From assembly GCA_021849435.1 (NCBI GenBank), contig JAJZSX010000162.1, positions 1-5,935 of the forward strand: 5,935 nucleotides of DNA. Reading direction: 5' to 3'. Within the stretch, counting starts at the first letter, position 1. The number at the start of each line of letters is the position of its first letter. Origin of the DNA: Actinomycetes bacterium. GTDB taxonomy: Bacteria > Actinomycetota > Acidimicrobiia > Acidimicrobiales > RAAP-2. Position numbers and translations under genes: made by a program. Below, piece after piece: positions 1 to 5,657 of this stretch. The notes under the pieces were generated by a model that worked only from the letters and a program-made list of their open reading frames with translations, had not been told where the DNA came from and ran no database searches.

Positions 1-73
1 TCGGTGAGCCTCGATTGACACCGGGTCGCCGGTCTGCGAACATCAGAAGCGGCCGGCACGGATTGAGGGACGA

Positions 74-95
74 GGTGGTCCCTTACTCGTGGCGG
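74..95. repeat. Inner copy of the 22-bp terminal repeat
   Basis: This copy matches the one at 99-120 in 20 of 22 positions, differing only at 86 (C versus G) and 89 (G versus C). The start-to-start distance is 25 bp, a little over two helical turns, which suits repeated binding of a transposase such as IstA. Its GTCCCT (78-83) can also pair with AGGGAC at 66-71 to form a 6-bp stem with a 6-nt loop. Confidence 0.75.
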
Positions 96-98
96 AGG

Positions 99-120
99 GG
101 TGGTCCCTTAGTCCTGGCGG
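99..120. repeat. Outer copy of the 22-bp terminal repeat
   Basis: This is the outer partner of the repeat at 74-95. It ends 6 bp before the proposed IS tip at 126. It contains the stop codon (TAA on the minus strand, 110-108) and the last codons of the lipoprotein ORF, which is the reason to think that ORF runs into the element. Confidence 0.75.
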
Positions 121-1838
121 GTGACACCGACGACGAGTTGTTGAGGGAAGCAGCTATCAACGGAGCTCACCAACGGTGACGTCGTCCACGCAACCCCGGA
201 GGTGGCGGTCACGCCCGAGGGCCCAAGTAGTAGCGGCTGGGTGGCGTTACTCATGTTGCAGCCTCCCCAGTAGTACGGTCCGAACGACACGCACGGTCCG
301 CTCGGGGGACAACCCAGCGTCGTCGCGGTCCAACTGACTCCCCCGTTCGTTGTCACTTCCACCGAGGCGCGACCGGCATTGGTTCCCCAAGGGACGTGTC
401 GATTGTCGGAACTGTTCGTTTGACGAAAGAGCGCGTCGACCTGGTTGCCTCGGGTCGTAAAACCAGAAAAACCCTCGAGCGACGTGCCCGGCGGCGTCGG
501 CACGGTATGCCAGGTGGACCCGGCGTTCGTCGTATAGAGCGGCGCTAAATAGACGGGAGGAATGGAATTGCCCTGCGCGGTGCTAAAGCCGGCGTAAACA
601 CTCGTGGTGTAGCGCGGATCCAGTTGCACCGTCGCGCACTGTGGACGCGACGACGGTCGCGAGAAGATGTGGAGCGTCGAGCCCTTCAAGGCCATTCGTA
701 CGTCAACGGTCGGCACGCTGAACGGAGAAGAACTGCCGGTGATCACGATTCGCGACGGTTGACACCACGCGACGCGCATCGTGCCGCTCAACGGTGCGAT
801 CGCGGACGATCCCGAATAGGTCGACGACACGTAGGGCACTCGACCGAGACTGGACCAGGTGGGACCCGGCGTCACGTGCAGCACCCTCGGCGAAAGAACG
901 ACGTTGAAGCCTCCACCCTTTTGATTCCGAGCGAACGAGAGAGCCGGGTACGTTGTCGTCGCGTGGGTCGGCGTAACCGTGAGCGAGTAACTAAACGGTT
1001 GATTAATGGTCAACTGCAGCGGCGCCCAACCGGTGACGTGGACCACGTCGCCGACCGCGGCCCGCGAGACGCTCAGCGACATGGTCTCACAGGGCTTACC
1101 GGCCACGCACCTCGTGGGCCCGGGCGCTTTTAGGTGGATCGTCGTCTGCGCCTCCGCGGGACCGAGCGCACAACCCGACTGGACGATGAGGCACTGGACG
1201 CCCACGTGGTAGTTACCCGATTGCAGCGGGTGCGCTGCCACCACGCCGCCTCGCGTCACCAGCCACGCCGTGTCCGGTACCACCAGGTTGGTACGAAACG
1301 TGCTCGACGACAACCAGTGAAGTGGTGCCGCCTGCTCTTGCAGTCCACTCCGGCAACCATCCCAACACAACGTCGCATACGTCTGACCTTGGCGCAGTCG
1401 AGCCGATGGTGGACGACTCGAGAAATGACCCGTCAGCGTTACCGTCTCGCCCGGAGTCGCGCTCGGCGTGCTCGACGACAGCGTCAGGAGGCCAACTGAC
1501 GGCGCCGGTACGATTGAGGTCGTCGGAGACGACTTCGCTCGTGACGGACTACTGACGAAGGTCTGAAGCGCCACCACGTCCAACGAGCCCTTCAGGGCGG
1601 GAACACGGAAGCAACCCGTAAAGTCACCGTTTAGCGACTGATGAACGTCGTCGCCTTCGTCCGATCCGCACAACGAACTGGGGTTGAGGAATGTTGTCGT
1701 GATCGTCGCTCGGTTCGAGTGAGCGCTCGACGAGGCGGCGCGGGTGATGCCGCAACTTGCCAGAACGAGCGAGGCCGTGAGAAGAACCGTTCCACTTCGA
1801 GAAATGGATCGAGATCCGAGCATCCTCAGAAAGGGCAT
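108..1838 (-). CDS. Predicted lipoprotein with Asp-box/BNR-like repeats, apparently truncated at its C terminus
   Basis: Predicted exported protein of 576 residues. The N terminus has a basic stretch (LRMLGSRSISRSG), a hydrophobic segment and a lipobox-like LASC with Cys29, so it is probably a lipid-anchored extracytoplasmic protein. The middle part is Ser/Thr/Pro-rich, with segments resembling Ig-like beta-sandwich domains (for example TPSATPGETVTLTGHF) and several Cys residues that could form disulfides. The C-terminal third has two Asp-box-like motifs, TTNAGSTW (about 436-443) and TTNGGVSW (about 496-503), as in sialidase/BNR beta-propellers. No catalytic sialidase residues are recognisable and the substrate is unknown. 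The ATG at 1838 is chosen because GGAG lies 6 nt upstream; the in-frame start at 1889 would put 17 extra residues before the signal peptide. The last five residues (VTRQD) and the stop lie inside the IS-like terminus, so the native C terminus is probably missing. Confidence 0.75.
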   Translation of the reverse strand: MPFLRMLGSRSISRSGTVLLTASLVLASCGITRAASSSAHSNRATITTTFLNPSSLCGSDEGDDVHQSLNGDFTGCFRVPALKGSLDVVALQTFVSSPSRAKSSPTTSIVPAPSVGLLTLSSSTPSATPGETVTLTGHFSSRPPSARLRQGQTYATLCWDGCRSGLQEQAAPLHWLSSSTFRTNLVVPDTAWLVTRGGVVAAHPLQSGNYHVGVQCLIVQSGCALGPAEAQTTIHLKAPGPTRCVAGKPCETMSLSVSRAAVGDVVHVTGWAPLQLTINQPFSYSLTVTPTHATTTYPALSFARNQKGGGFNVVLSPRVLHVTPGPTWSSLGRVPYVSSTYSGSSAIAPLSGTMRVAWCQPSRIVITGSSSPFSVPTVDVRMALKGSTLHIFSRPSSRPQCATVQLDPRYTTSVYAGFSTAQGNSIPPVYLAPLYTTNAGSTWHTVPTPPGTSLEGFSGFTTRGNQVDALFRQTNSSDNRHVPWGTNAGRASVEVTTNGGVSWTATTLGCPPSGPCVSFGPYYWGGCNMSNATQPLLLGPSGVTATSGVAWTTSPLVSSVDSCFPQQLVVGVTRQD

Positions 1839-1844
1839 TAACCG

Positions 1845-1848
1845 CTCC
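1845..1848 (-). promoter_or_regulatory. Ribosome binding site deciding the lipoprotein start
   Basis: GGAG on the minus strand sits 6 nt before the ATG at 1838. The next in-frame ATG (1823) has GAGG directly abutting it, which is too close, and the upstream ATG (1889) has no comparable site. Confidence 0.55.
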
Positions 1849-1862
1849 ACGTGGTGACGGTC

Positions 1863-1875
1863 GTGGATTATCCAC
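1863..1875. repeat. 13-bp inverted repeat GTGGAT-T-ATCCAC over the candidate promoter
   Basis: Two perfect 6-bp half-sites flank one central base. It overlaps the candidate -10 box of the lipoprotein gene, a position where a bound repressor would block transcription. The operator role is inference; short palindromes of this size can occur by chance. Confidence 0.35.
1867..1872 (-). promoter_or_regulatory. Candidate -10 box for the lipoprotein gene
   Basis: GATAAT matches TATAAT at 5 of 6 positions and lies about 28 nt upstream of the chosen ATG, leaving room for a short leader with the GGAG site. The -35 region is poor: TTAAGG at 16-bp spacing matches only 3 of 6. It lies inside a 13-bp inverted repeat, so an operator may overlap it. 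Confidence 0.35.
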
Positions 1876-1901
1876 CGACTTGCCCTCACCTTAACGAGGT
1901 C

Positions 1902-1915
1902 ACGATCGAGATCGT
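1902..1915. repeat. 14-bp inverted repeat ACGATC-GA-GATCGT
   Basis: Perfect 6-bp arms flank two bases, in the non-coding region about 65-80 bp upstream of the lipoprotein ATG. It could be a second regulator site for that gene. No family can be assigned. Confidence 0.3.
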
Positions 1916-2152
1916 TGGCGGTGTGACAGGCCCGCGTACGTTTGGCTGCGCCACGGCGTTACGGAGCTCACGAGCGAGCTATCAAATCAACGAGAGCATC
2001 CCGATCAATACTGTTCGCTGTCTACAAAGACCGTCACGAAGTCAGCGCAGAAAAATCTCGCTATCGAGGCGCCCGAGGAACCAACGCTCATGCCCAGGGT
2101 AAGAGAGGTACCCGACGTGCACGAGGTGACGATTGTGGCGAACACGTGCCAC

Positions 2153-2179
2153 CGAGCACTGGGGATTCTCGTGCTTGGG
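2153..2179. repeat. Stem-loop upstream of the DUF6278-like gene
   Basis: CCGAGCAC pairs with GTGCTTGG through 8 bp including one G-U pair, around an 11-nt loop. It is not followed by a T-rich run on either strand, so it is not a classic intrinsic terminator. It could fold in the 5' leader of the downstream gene if transcription starts upstream of it. Confidence 0.25.
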
Positions 2180-2266
2180 GTAGGTCAACTTCAATTTGGC
2201 AATAGACATCCGGCTCCAAACTGGGCAACATGTCGCCTATTCTTCGTTCACAAGTTGACGACGCAA

Positions 2267-2271
2267 AAAGG
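2267..2271 (+). promoter_or_regulatory. Ribosome binding site supporting the GTG start at 2278
   Basis: AAAGG lies 6 nt before the GTG. The ATG at 2230 is preceded only by GGGC, so this site decides the start choice. Confidence 0.4.
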
Positions 2272-2277
2272 CCACGC

Positions 2278-2733
2278 GTGAAACGATTCAGATTTCGACG
2301 ACGATGGATGGGACACAAGCACGGCGTCGCACGAGGTGTAGCCGTTTTTGGTTCGCCTGGATTCGACACTCCCGGCAGTCTCCACAATTTGCTCCTACCC
2401 TGTTCGCAACTACGACAATGGTCCAACGAACACGGCCTCGTCCTCGACGATGCGCCAGAAAGCCTCACGGCACTCGACGAGCACCTCGACTCGTGGAATG
2501 CTGATGCATCGCATCATGGACAGGTGGATTTGTCAAATGAGGTGGGCATTTACTTGGGCGTCGTAATCGTCCGGCATGTCGACGGAAGTCAGTGGGGAGT
2601 CTGGCCGAATGGACACCCGATCGTGCGACTACGTAGCGGAAAAGAACTCGACGTAACCGAAATGGCGAACCAACGTCTGAAGCATTCAGGGCCGAGACTT
2701 CGCGCTATTTATTCAATGTCGCAATCCTTATAG
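2278..2733 (+). CDS. DUF6278-like small protein of unknown function
   Basis: Predicted soluble protein of 151 residues. After a basic N terminus (VKRFRFRRRW), a helical stretch (LRQWSNEHGLVLDDAPESLTALDEHLDSW, about 45-73) leads to the conserved-looking core NEVGIYLG (87-94) and WGVWPNGHPIVRL (106-118), followed by SGKELDV. This pattern matches my recollection of DUF6278 proteins common in actinobacteria, often with the same 'NEvGlYLG ... W.VWPNGHPvvRL.SGrELDV' order. The family has no established function. The GTG at 2278 is preferred because AAAGG lies 6 nt upstream. An in-frame ATG at 2230 would add 16 residues, with no good ribosome binding site and an unlike-family start. It stands alone, convergent with the cold-shock gene 186 bp downstream. 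There is no signal peptide or membrane segment. Confidence 0.7.
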   Translation: MKRFRFRRRWMGHKHGVARGVAVFGSPGFDTPGSLHNLLLPCSQLRQWSNEHGLVLDDAPESLTALDEHLDSWNADASHHGQVDLSNEVGIYLGVVIVRHVDGSQWGVWPNGHPIVRLRSGKELDVTEMANQRLKHSGPRLRAIYSMSQSL

Positions 2734-2919
2734 TGGGCGCTCTCCCAACGCTCCAGGACGACCGCTCAGCTGCGACCGAGAAACTCGAAGGTTGAACCAC
2801 CCGGCAACGTCGACGAGTGTCTGTAACCCTCAACGTCATTCTCCCCTTGCCTCAAACGCGGCCAACCTGGAACGTAGACCACGTGGCACTGGAGACATCT
2901 TGCGCAAGTCAATGGTGCT

Positions 2920-3150
2920 TCACAGTGATGGCCGCACCTGCAGTGCCCGGAACGCAAAGCCGTCCTGGGCCACGTCACCTTCAAATACGAAATGGACTAG
3001 TTGGCCAACAGCAAGCGTTTTTACTCCGGGGACTTCAATCATCGAATAATGGAACCAACATCCTCCAGGGGTGGCTGACGAGTCAATGACGCCAACGCCT
3101 TCGCGGTCGTCGTAGTCTCGGACGACACCATCTACCCACTCTTGGTCCAT
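2920..3150 (-). CDS. Divergent cold-shock-domain protein (actinobacterial type)
   Basis: A 76-residue protein that is a single cold-shock (OB-fold) domain, the usual CspA length. Such proteins bind single-stranded RNA or DNA in the cytoplasm and act as RNA chaperones or regulators. Landmarks: GVVRDYDDREGVGVID (8-23) corresponds to beta1-beta2 with RNP1; GGCWFHYSMI (29-38) to RNP2; VPGVKTLAVGQLVHFVFEGDVAQDGFAFRALQV to the C-terminal strands. RNP2 keeps aromatic residues (Trp32, Phe33, Tyr35, His34), but RNP1 has Val19 and Val21 where CspA has Phe, and the CspA Trp11 position is Asp12. The TPGGCW insert is typical of actinobacterial variants I recall. The ATG at 3150 is the first start in the frame. 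No Shine-Dalgarno is visible, but TATGAT ends 6 nt upstream, suggesting a leaderless mRNA. Confidence 0.8.
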   Translation of the reverse strand: MDQEWVDGVVRDYDDREGVGVIDSSATPGGCWFHYSMIEVPGVKTLAVGQLVHFVFEGDVAQDGFAFRALQVRPSL

Positions 3151-3156
3151 GTCGCG

Positions 3157-3162
3157 ATCATA
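3157..3162 (-). promoter_or_regulatory. Candidate leaderless promoter (-10) for the cold-shock gene
   Basis: TATGAT on the minus strand matches TATAAT at 5 of 6 positions and ends 6 nt before the ATG at 3150. Transcription would then start at or next to the start codon, in keeping with the absent ribosome binding site. No good -35 is visible at 16-18 bp (GGGCAC/GGGGCA). Confidence 0.45.
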
Positions 3163-3328
3163 AAACGGGGTGGCAGGTGTGCCCCCTTGAGCGGACGGCG
3201 ATGCGGTGACGATTCCCGGCGGACCGACGTAGAAGTGCCAGCTCCGAACTGGATGCTCAGCGGTTGCCTACCGTGTGACTGCAGTACCTGCGGTGCAAAT
3301 GGTGTGGCCAGAAAAGTGAGAAGTTAGT

Positions 3329-3344
3329 TGCCAGACGTCTGGCA
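3329..3344. promoter_or_regulatory. Perfect 16-bp palindrome TGCCAGACGTCTGGCA, candidate operator
   Basis: The two 8-bp halves are exact inverse complements with no spacer. It lies in the divergent region between the cold-shock and MFS genes, 52 bp before the MFS start codon. Its size and symmetry fit a homodimeric regulator such as a TetR- or GntR-type protein, which often control MFS exporters. No regulator gene lies in this window. It is not followed by a T-run, so a terminator is less likely. Confidence 0.5.
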
Positions 3345-3383
3345 CTAGGCAGCGTTTCTCTCTTCAGAATCCACGATTCCAAC

Positions 3384-3389
3384 TAAATT
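3384..3389 (+). promoter_or_regulatory. Candidate leaderless promoter (-10) for the MFS gene
   Basis: TAAATT fits the actinobacterial TAnnnT pattern and ends 7 nt before the ATG at 3397, so the transcript could start at the A of the ATG. The 7 nt between hold no ribosome binding site. The -35 at 17-bp spacing (TCTTCA) is weak. The 16-bp palindrome would then sit at about -68 to -53. Confidence 0.4.
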
Positions 3390-3396
3390 ACTTCTC

Positions 3397-4659
3397 ATGT
3401 CCTCAACTGAGCCGTCCGGTTCGAGGATCCACCGCTTCAAACAATCCGTGGTTCCGGCATCGGGTCCCATTCGTACTCTGACCAAATCAACGCTCGCGAA
3501 CACGATTGGTAACGGCCTCTTCTACACCGTGGAGGTCATCTTCTTCACGAGGTCGGTCGGTCTCTCAGGACATGAGGTCGCGCTCGGCCTTGGCATAGCG
3601 GCTGCGGTGGGCTTGGTCGTTTCGGTTCCCGCGGGCCACCTGGCGGATCGACGTGGACCACGTGAACTGGTAGCGGTCAGTTGCGTCTTGGAGGGCGTGG
3701 CCATGGCCGCATTCACGCTGGTCCACTCGTTCGCCGGCTTCATCGCCATCTCGGCGATCGGGTCCATCTTCTCAAGCGCTAGCGGGAGCACTCGTGGTGC
3801 ACTCATGTCTCGCTTCGGTATCGGCGAGGAACGCGTACACGTACGTGCGTTCCAACGAGCGGTCACCAACTTCGGAATGTCCTTAGGCATGGTCGTCGCG
3901 GGCGTAGCACTCGCCATTGACACGCGCGACGCGTACCTCGCCATGGTTTTGTGCAACGCGGTCACCTTTATCGTCGCCGCCTACTTCATCATGAAGTTGC
4001 CCGCCATGCCGCCCGTGAGCCTTGGCGCCAACGAGAGACCCGCGCCGATGTCCGTCGTCCTGAAGGATCGCCGGTACCTGACGGCGTCGGCCCTCAACGG
4101 CCTCTTCTCGATCCATTTCGTGGTCCAGAGCGTTGGTCTGCCACTGTGGATCATCGATCACACGCAAGCACCGCGGTGGTGGGTGGCATTTCTGCTCATC
4201 ATCAACACGACGATGATCATTCTCTTCCAAGTACGGCTGAGTCGTGGATCGGGCGACATCACCGCGGCCGCCCGAGCGTTTCGCCGGTCCGGCGTGCTGA
4301 TCGCAATCGCGCTGGTCTGCTACGCCGCCGCCTCCGACGCGAACGCCGTTGCCGCCAGCGCCATTCTGGTGATCGGCATGGTCTTTCACACCGTCGGTGA
4401 GCTCTACAGCTCCGGGGCGTCGTGGGGCGTCGGCTTTGGCATGGCCCGCGAGGACCTCCAGGGTCAGTATCAGGGGGCGTACTCGTTGGGGCGCGGCCTT
4501 TCGGGAATCCTCGGTCCACTCATCGTCATCTCAATTGCGACGTCGTCTACTCGAATCGGCTGGATCGTGCTCGCCGTGATGTTCCTGCTCGTTGGTACCG
4601 CGTTCGTGCCGCTCATCAATGGGTATCGGAAGGCGAACGAACGGCAAGCCTCAATTTAG
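3397..4659 (+). CDS. Major facilitator superfamily (MFS) transporter
   Basis: A 420-residue integral membrane protein of usual MFS length with about 12 hydrophobic segments. The first helix covers about 33-51 (LANTIGNGLFYTVEVIFFT). The MFS motif A, GHLADRRGPR, lies at 80-89 in the loop after the second helix (GLGIAAAVGLVVSVPAG). A hydrophilic central loop follows KLPAMPPVSLGANERPAP and separates the two six-helix halves. The second half includes PLWIIDHTQAPRWWVAFLLIINTTMIILFQVRLSR and ends in VLAVMFLLVGTAFVPLI plus a short basic tail. The overall look is that of actinobacterial proton-driven drug or metabolite efflux proteins; the substrate cannot be read from the sequence. There is no ribosome binding site, but a -10-like box lies 7 nt before the ATG. 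It is monocistronic, convergent with the SDR gene. An upstream palindrome suggests regulated expression. Confidence 0.85.
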   Translation: MSSTEPSGSRIHRFKQSVVPASGPIRTLTKSTLANTIGNGLFYTVEVIFFTRSVGLSGHEVALGLGIAAAVGLVVSVPAGHLADRRGPRELVAVSCVLEGVAMAAFTLVHSFAGFIAISAIGSIFSSASGSTRGALMSRFGIGEERVHVRAFQRAVTNFGMSLGMVVAGVALAIDTRDAYLAMVLCNAVTFIVAAYFIMKLPAMPPVSLGANERPAPMSVVLKDRRYLTASALNGLFSIHFVVQSVGLPLWIIDHTQAPRWWVAFLLIINTTMIILFQVRLSRGSGDITAAARAFRRSGVLIAIALVCYAAASDANAVAASAILVIGMVFHTVGELYSSGASWGVGFGMAREDLQGQYQGAYSLGRGLSGILGPLIVISIATSSTRIGWIVLAVMFLLVGTAFVPLINGYRKANERQASI

Positions 4660-4724
4660 AAACGCCGCGAGGGATTTCGTTGCTTCGTGCGCAGTGCTAC
4701 CACCACATCATCCCTTCGATGGCT

Positions 4725-4746
4725 GCGGGACCGGGCACGGTCTCGC
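4725..4746. terminator. Candidate hairpin terminator between the convergent MFS and SDR genes
   Basis: GCGGGACC pairs with GGTCTCGC (8 bp, one G-U or A-C type pair depending on strand) around the 6-nt loop GGGCAC. It sits in the 86-bp gap between the two stop codons and touches the SDR stop. There is no T-run on either side, so termination would have to rely on the hairpin itself or on Rho. Confidence 0.35.
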
Positions 4747-5534
4747 TATAGATCGGGAAGGCCAAAGTCCAGTGACGGTACGTCGGTACCACCGTCCACC
4801 TCGAGGACCTTGCCCGTGAGGAACGCGCCAGCGGACGACGCCAAGTAGACCACGCTCGCCGCGATCTCGGCGGGGTCAGCTATCCGGCGAAGCGGCGTCG
4901 ATGATTCCACCATCGATTTGAGCTCTGGTGTTCCCGTCACGATCTCCAGCGCCGACGTCGCCGTCGATCCAGCGGCAATCGCGTTCACCCGAATCTTCGG
5001 TGCGAGGTCCTTACTGACCAAGCGGGTGTAGTGCGCGAGGGCTGCTTTCACCGAACCGTAGGCGGCGTACCCTCGCCCCGACACGCGTCCCATCACCGAT
5101 GAGATATTGACGATCGCGCCGCCGCCGTGCTCCAGCATCAACGGGACAGCCACCAGATTGAGAGCGTGCGCGGTCGAAACGTTGAAGTGGAACGCCTCCT
5201 CGAGATAGTCGACTGTGGTGTCAAGGAAAGGAAGCGGGATTGCACCGCCTACGTTGTTCACCACGACGTCGAGACGCCCGAACTCACTGCGTGCGACCTC
5301 AGCGAGTCGACGAACCTCATCAAGGTTAGAGAGGTCCGCCGCGACGGTGACCGCGCGGCGCCCGGTCGCACTAACCAGATCGGCCACCTGGTCCAGGTCG
5401 CCCTGCGTCCGTGAGGCGATGACGACGTCAGCGCCGCATTCCGCAAGCGCCACGGCGCTCGCGGCTCCGATCCCACGGCCCGCCCCCGTGACCACGGCAA
5501 CCCGACCGTCCAACCGAAAGAGATCGAGAATCAC
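4746..5534 (-). CDS. Short-chain dehydrogenase/reductase (classical SDR)
   Basis: A 262-residue cytoplasmic oxidoreductase of the classical SDR type, usual length, which interconverts an alcohol and a ketone with NAD(P)(H). The Rossmann glycine motif TGAGRGIG is at 16-23, the adenine-site Asp is in AADLS (Asp67), and NNVGG is at 93-97. The catalytic tetrad is complete: Asn118, Ser146, Tyr159 and Lys163 (YGSVK). Arg42 after beta2 (ASR) together with Arg20 favours NADP(H). The C terminus has the family pattern [14 protein letters not shown]. It resembles FabG- and 7-alpha-hydroxysteroid-dehydrogenase-like enzymes, but the substrate cannot be set. The GTG at 5534 is chosen because AGGAGG lies 8 nt upstream and the Rossmann motif falls at the normal distance. 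It is divergent from the DUF1295 gene, which may hint at a shared lipid or steroid-like substrate. Confidence 0.9.
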   Translation of the reverse strand: MILDLFRLDGRVAVVTGAGRGIGAASAVALAECGADVVIASRTQGDLDQVADLVSATGRRAVTVAADLSNLDEVRRLAEVARSEFGRLDVVVNNVGGAIPLPFLDTTVDYLEEAFHFNVSTAHALNLVAVPLMLEHGGGAIVNISSVMGRVSGRGYAAYGSVKAALAHYTRLVSKDLAPKIRVNAIAAGSTATSALEIVTGTPELKSMVESSTPLRRIADPAEIAASVVYLASSAGAFLTGKVLEVDGGTDVPSLDFGLPDL

Positions 5535-5542
5535 GTGCTACT

Positions 5543-5548
5543 CCTCCT
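5543..5548 (-). promoter_or_regulatory. Strong ribosome binding site of the SDR gene
   Basis: A perfect AGGAGG lies 8 nt before the GTG start. It is the only full-consensus Shine-Dalgarno in the window and contrasts with the leaderless-looking starts of the cold-shock, MFS and DUF1295 genes. Confidence 0.7.
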
Positions 5549-5645
5549 CATCCGCTCCCCACAGGGTAAGGCCTCCTCGACACCGTCGGCTTCATCCCAA
5601 CACTAAAAGTCGACTTCGCTCGCCGTCGCATTCGGAGACGGTCGC

Positions 5646-5651
5646 TAGCAT
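5646..5651 (+). promoter_or_regulatory. Candidate leaderless promoter (-10) for the DUF1295 gene
   Basis: TAGCAT fits TAnnnT and ends 6 nt before the ATG at 5658, giving transcription from the start codon. No ribosome binding site lies in between (TTTCAA). The -35 (CCGTCG at 17-bp spacing) is not convincing. Confidence 0.35.
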
Positions 5652-5657
5652 TTTCAA

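Larger units (their letters stand above)
1..126. mobile_element. Terminus of an IS21-family-like insertion sequence (body lies left of the window)
   Basis: Read on the minus strand from 126 leftwards, the sequence begins TGTCACCCGCCAGGAC and is followed by two 22-bp repeats, each containing AAGGGACCACC. A tip starting TGT (ACA on the plus strand at 124-126), with repeated transposase-binding units spaced about 25 bp just inside it, is the arrangement known for IS21-family ends. No transposase can be recognised in the short stretch available. On the plus strand one frame reads SVSLD then stops at 16-18, which could be the tail of istB. On the minus strand GTGTCAATCGAGG (20-8) could instead be an istA start. 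I cannot tell which end this is. The call rests on terminal structure recalled from the family, not on a database match. Confidence 0.6.
1839..2277. other. Non-coding divergent region, about 440 bp
   Basis: The region separates the divergently read lipoprotein and DUF6278-like genes. Open frames on both strands here translate to Arg/Ser-rich sequence without recognisable domains, and one of them (2468-2088, minus) is antisense to the conserved DUF6278-like frame. It holds a candidate minus-strand promoter near 1867, inverted repeats at 1863-1875 and 1902-1915, and a stem-loop at 2153-2179. I see no tRNA or other RNA gene and no convincing plus-strand promoter. Confidence 0.5.

Noticed and set aside
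3..176. Plus-strand frame open from the window edge through the IS-like end
   Set aside because: It runs across the terminal repeats and into the lipoprotein gene's antisense, has no recognisable domain, and may be a chance open frame.
624..1499. Several plus-strand frames inside the lipoprotein gene, with Arg-rich translations
   Set aside because: Arg-rich products opposite a well-supported secreted-protein frame are typical antisense shadows in G+C-rich DNA.
2255..2260. TTGACG resembling a -35 box before the DUF6278-like gene
   Set aside because: At 17-bp spacing the -10 position would be GTGAAA, the start codon itself; no usable -10 exists.
2088..2468. Minus-strand 126-residue frame opposite the DUF6278-like gene
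   Set aside because: Its translation is Arg/Ser/Pro/Cys-rich without family features, while the plus strand carries the conserved core.
2734..2919. Possible terminator in the convergent gap between the DUF6278-like and cold-shock genes (TGGG-CGCTCT-CCCA at the start)
   Set aside because: The stem is only 4 bp with no T-run; no stronger hairpin was found in the gap.
2766..2984. Minus-strand frame with a Cys/His-rich pattern (CRCGHHC ... CARCLQC) resembling a small zinc-binding protein
   Set aside because: It overlaps the end of the cold-shock gene in another frame, has no ribosome binding site and no recognisable domain beyond the clustered Cys; probably a shadow.
3142..3327. Plus-strand 61-residue frame with CDCSTC motif in the divergent promoter region
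   Set aside because: TTG start, antisense overlap with the cold-shock start, no ribosome binding site, and it covers candidate promoter elements.
3883..4389. Minus-strand 168-residue frame within the MFS gene
   Set aside because: It is low-complexity (His/Gly/Arg/Asp) and antisense to a clear transporter frame.
5607..5616. 10-bp palindrome AAGTCGACTT in the SDR/DUF1295 intergenic region
   Set aside because: Too short to separate from chance; arms do not extend beyond 5 bp.
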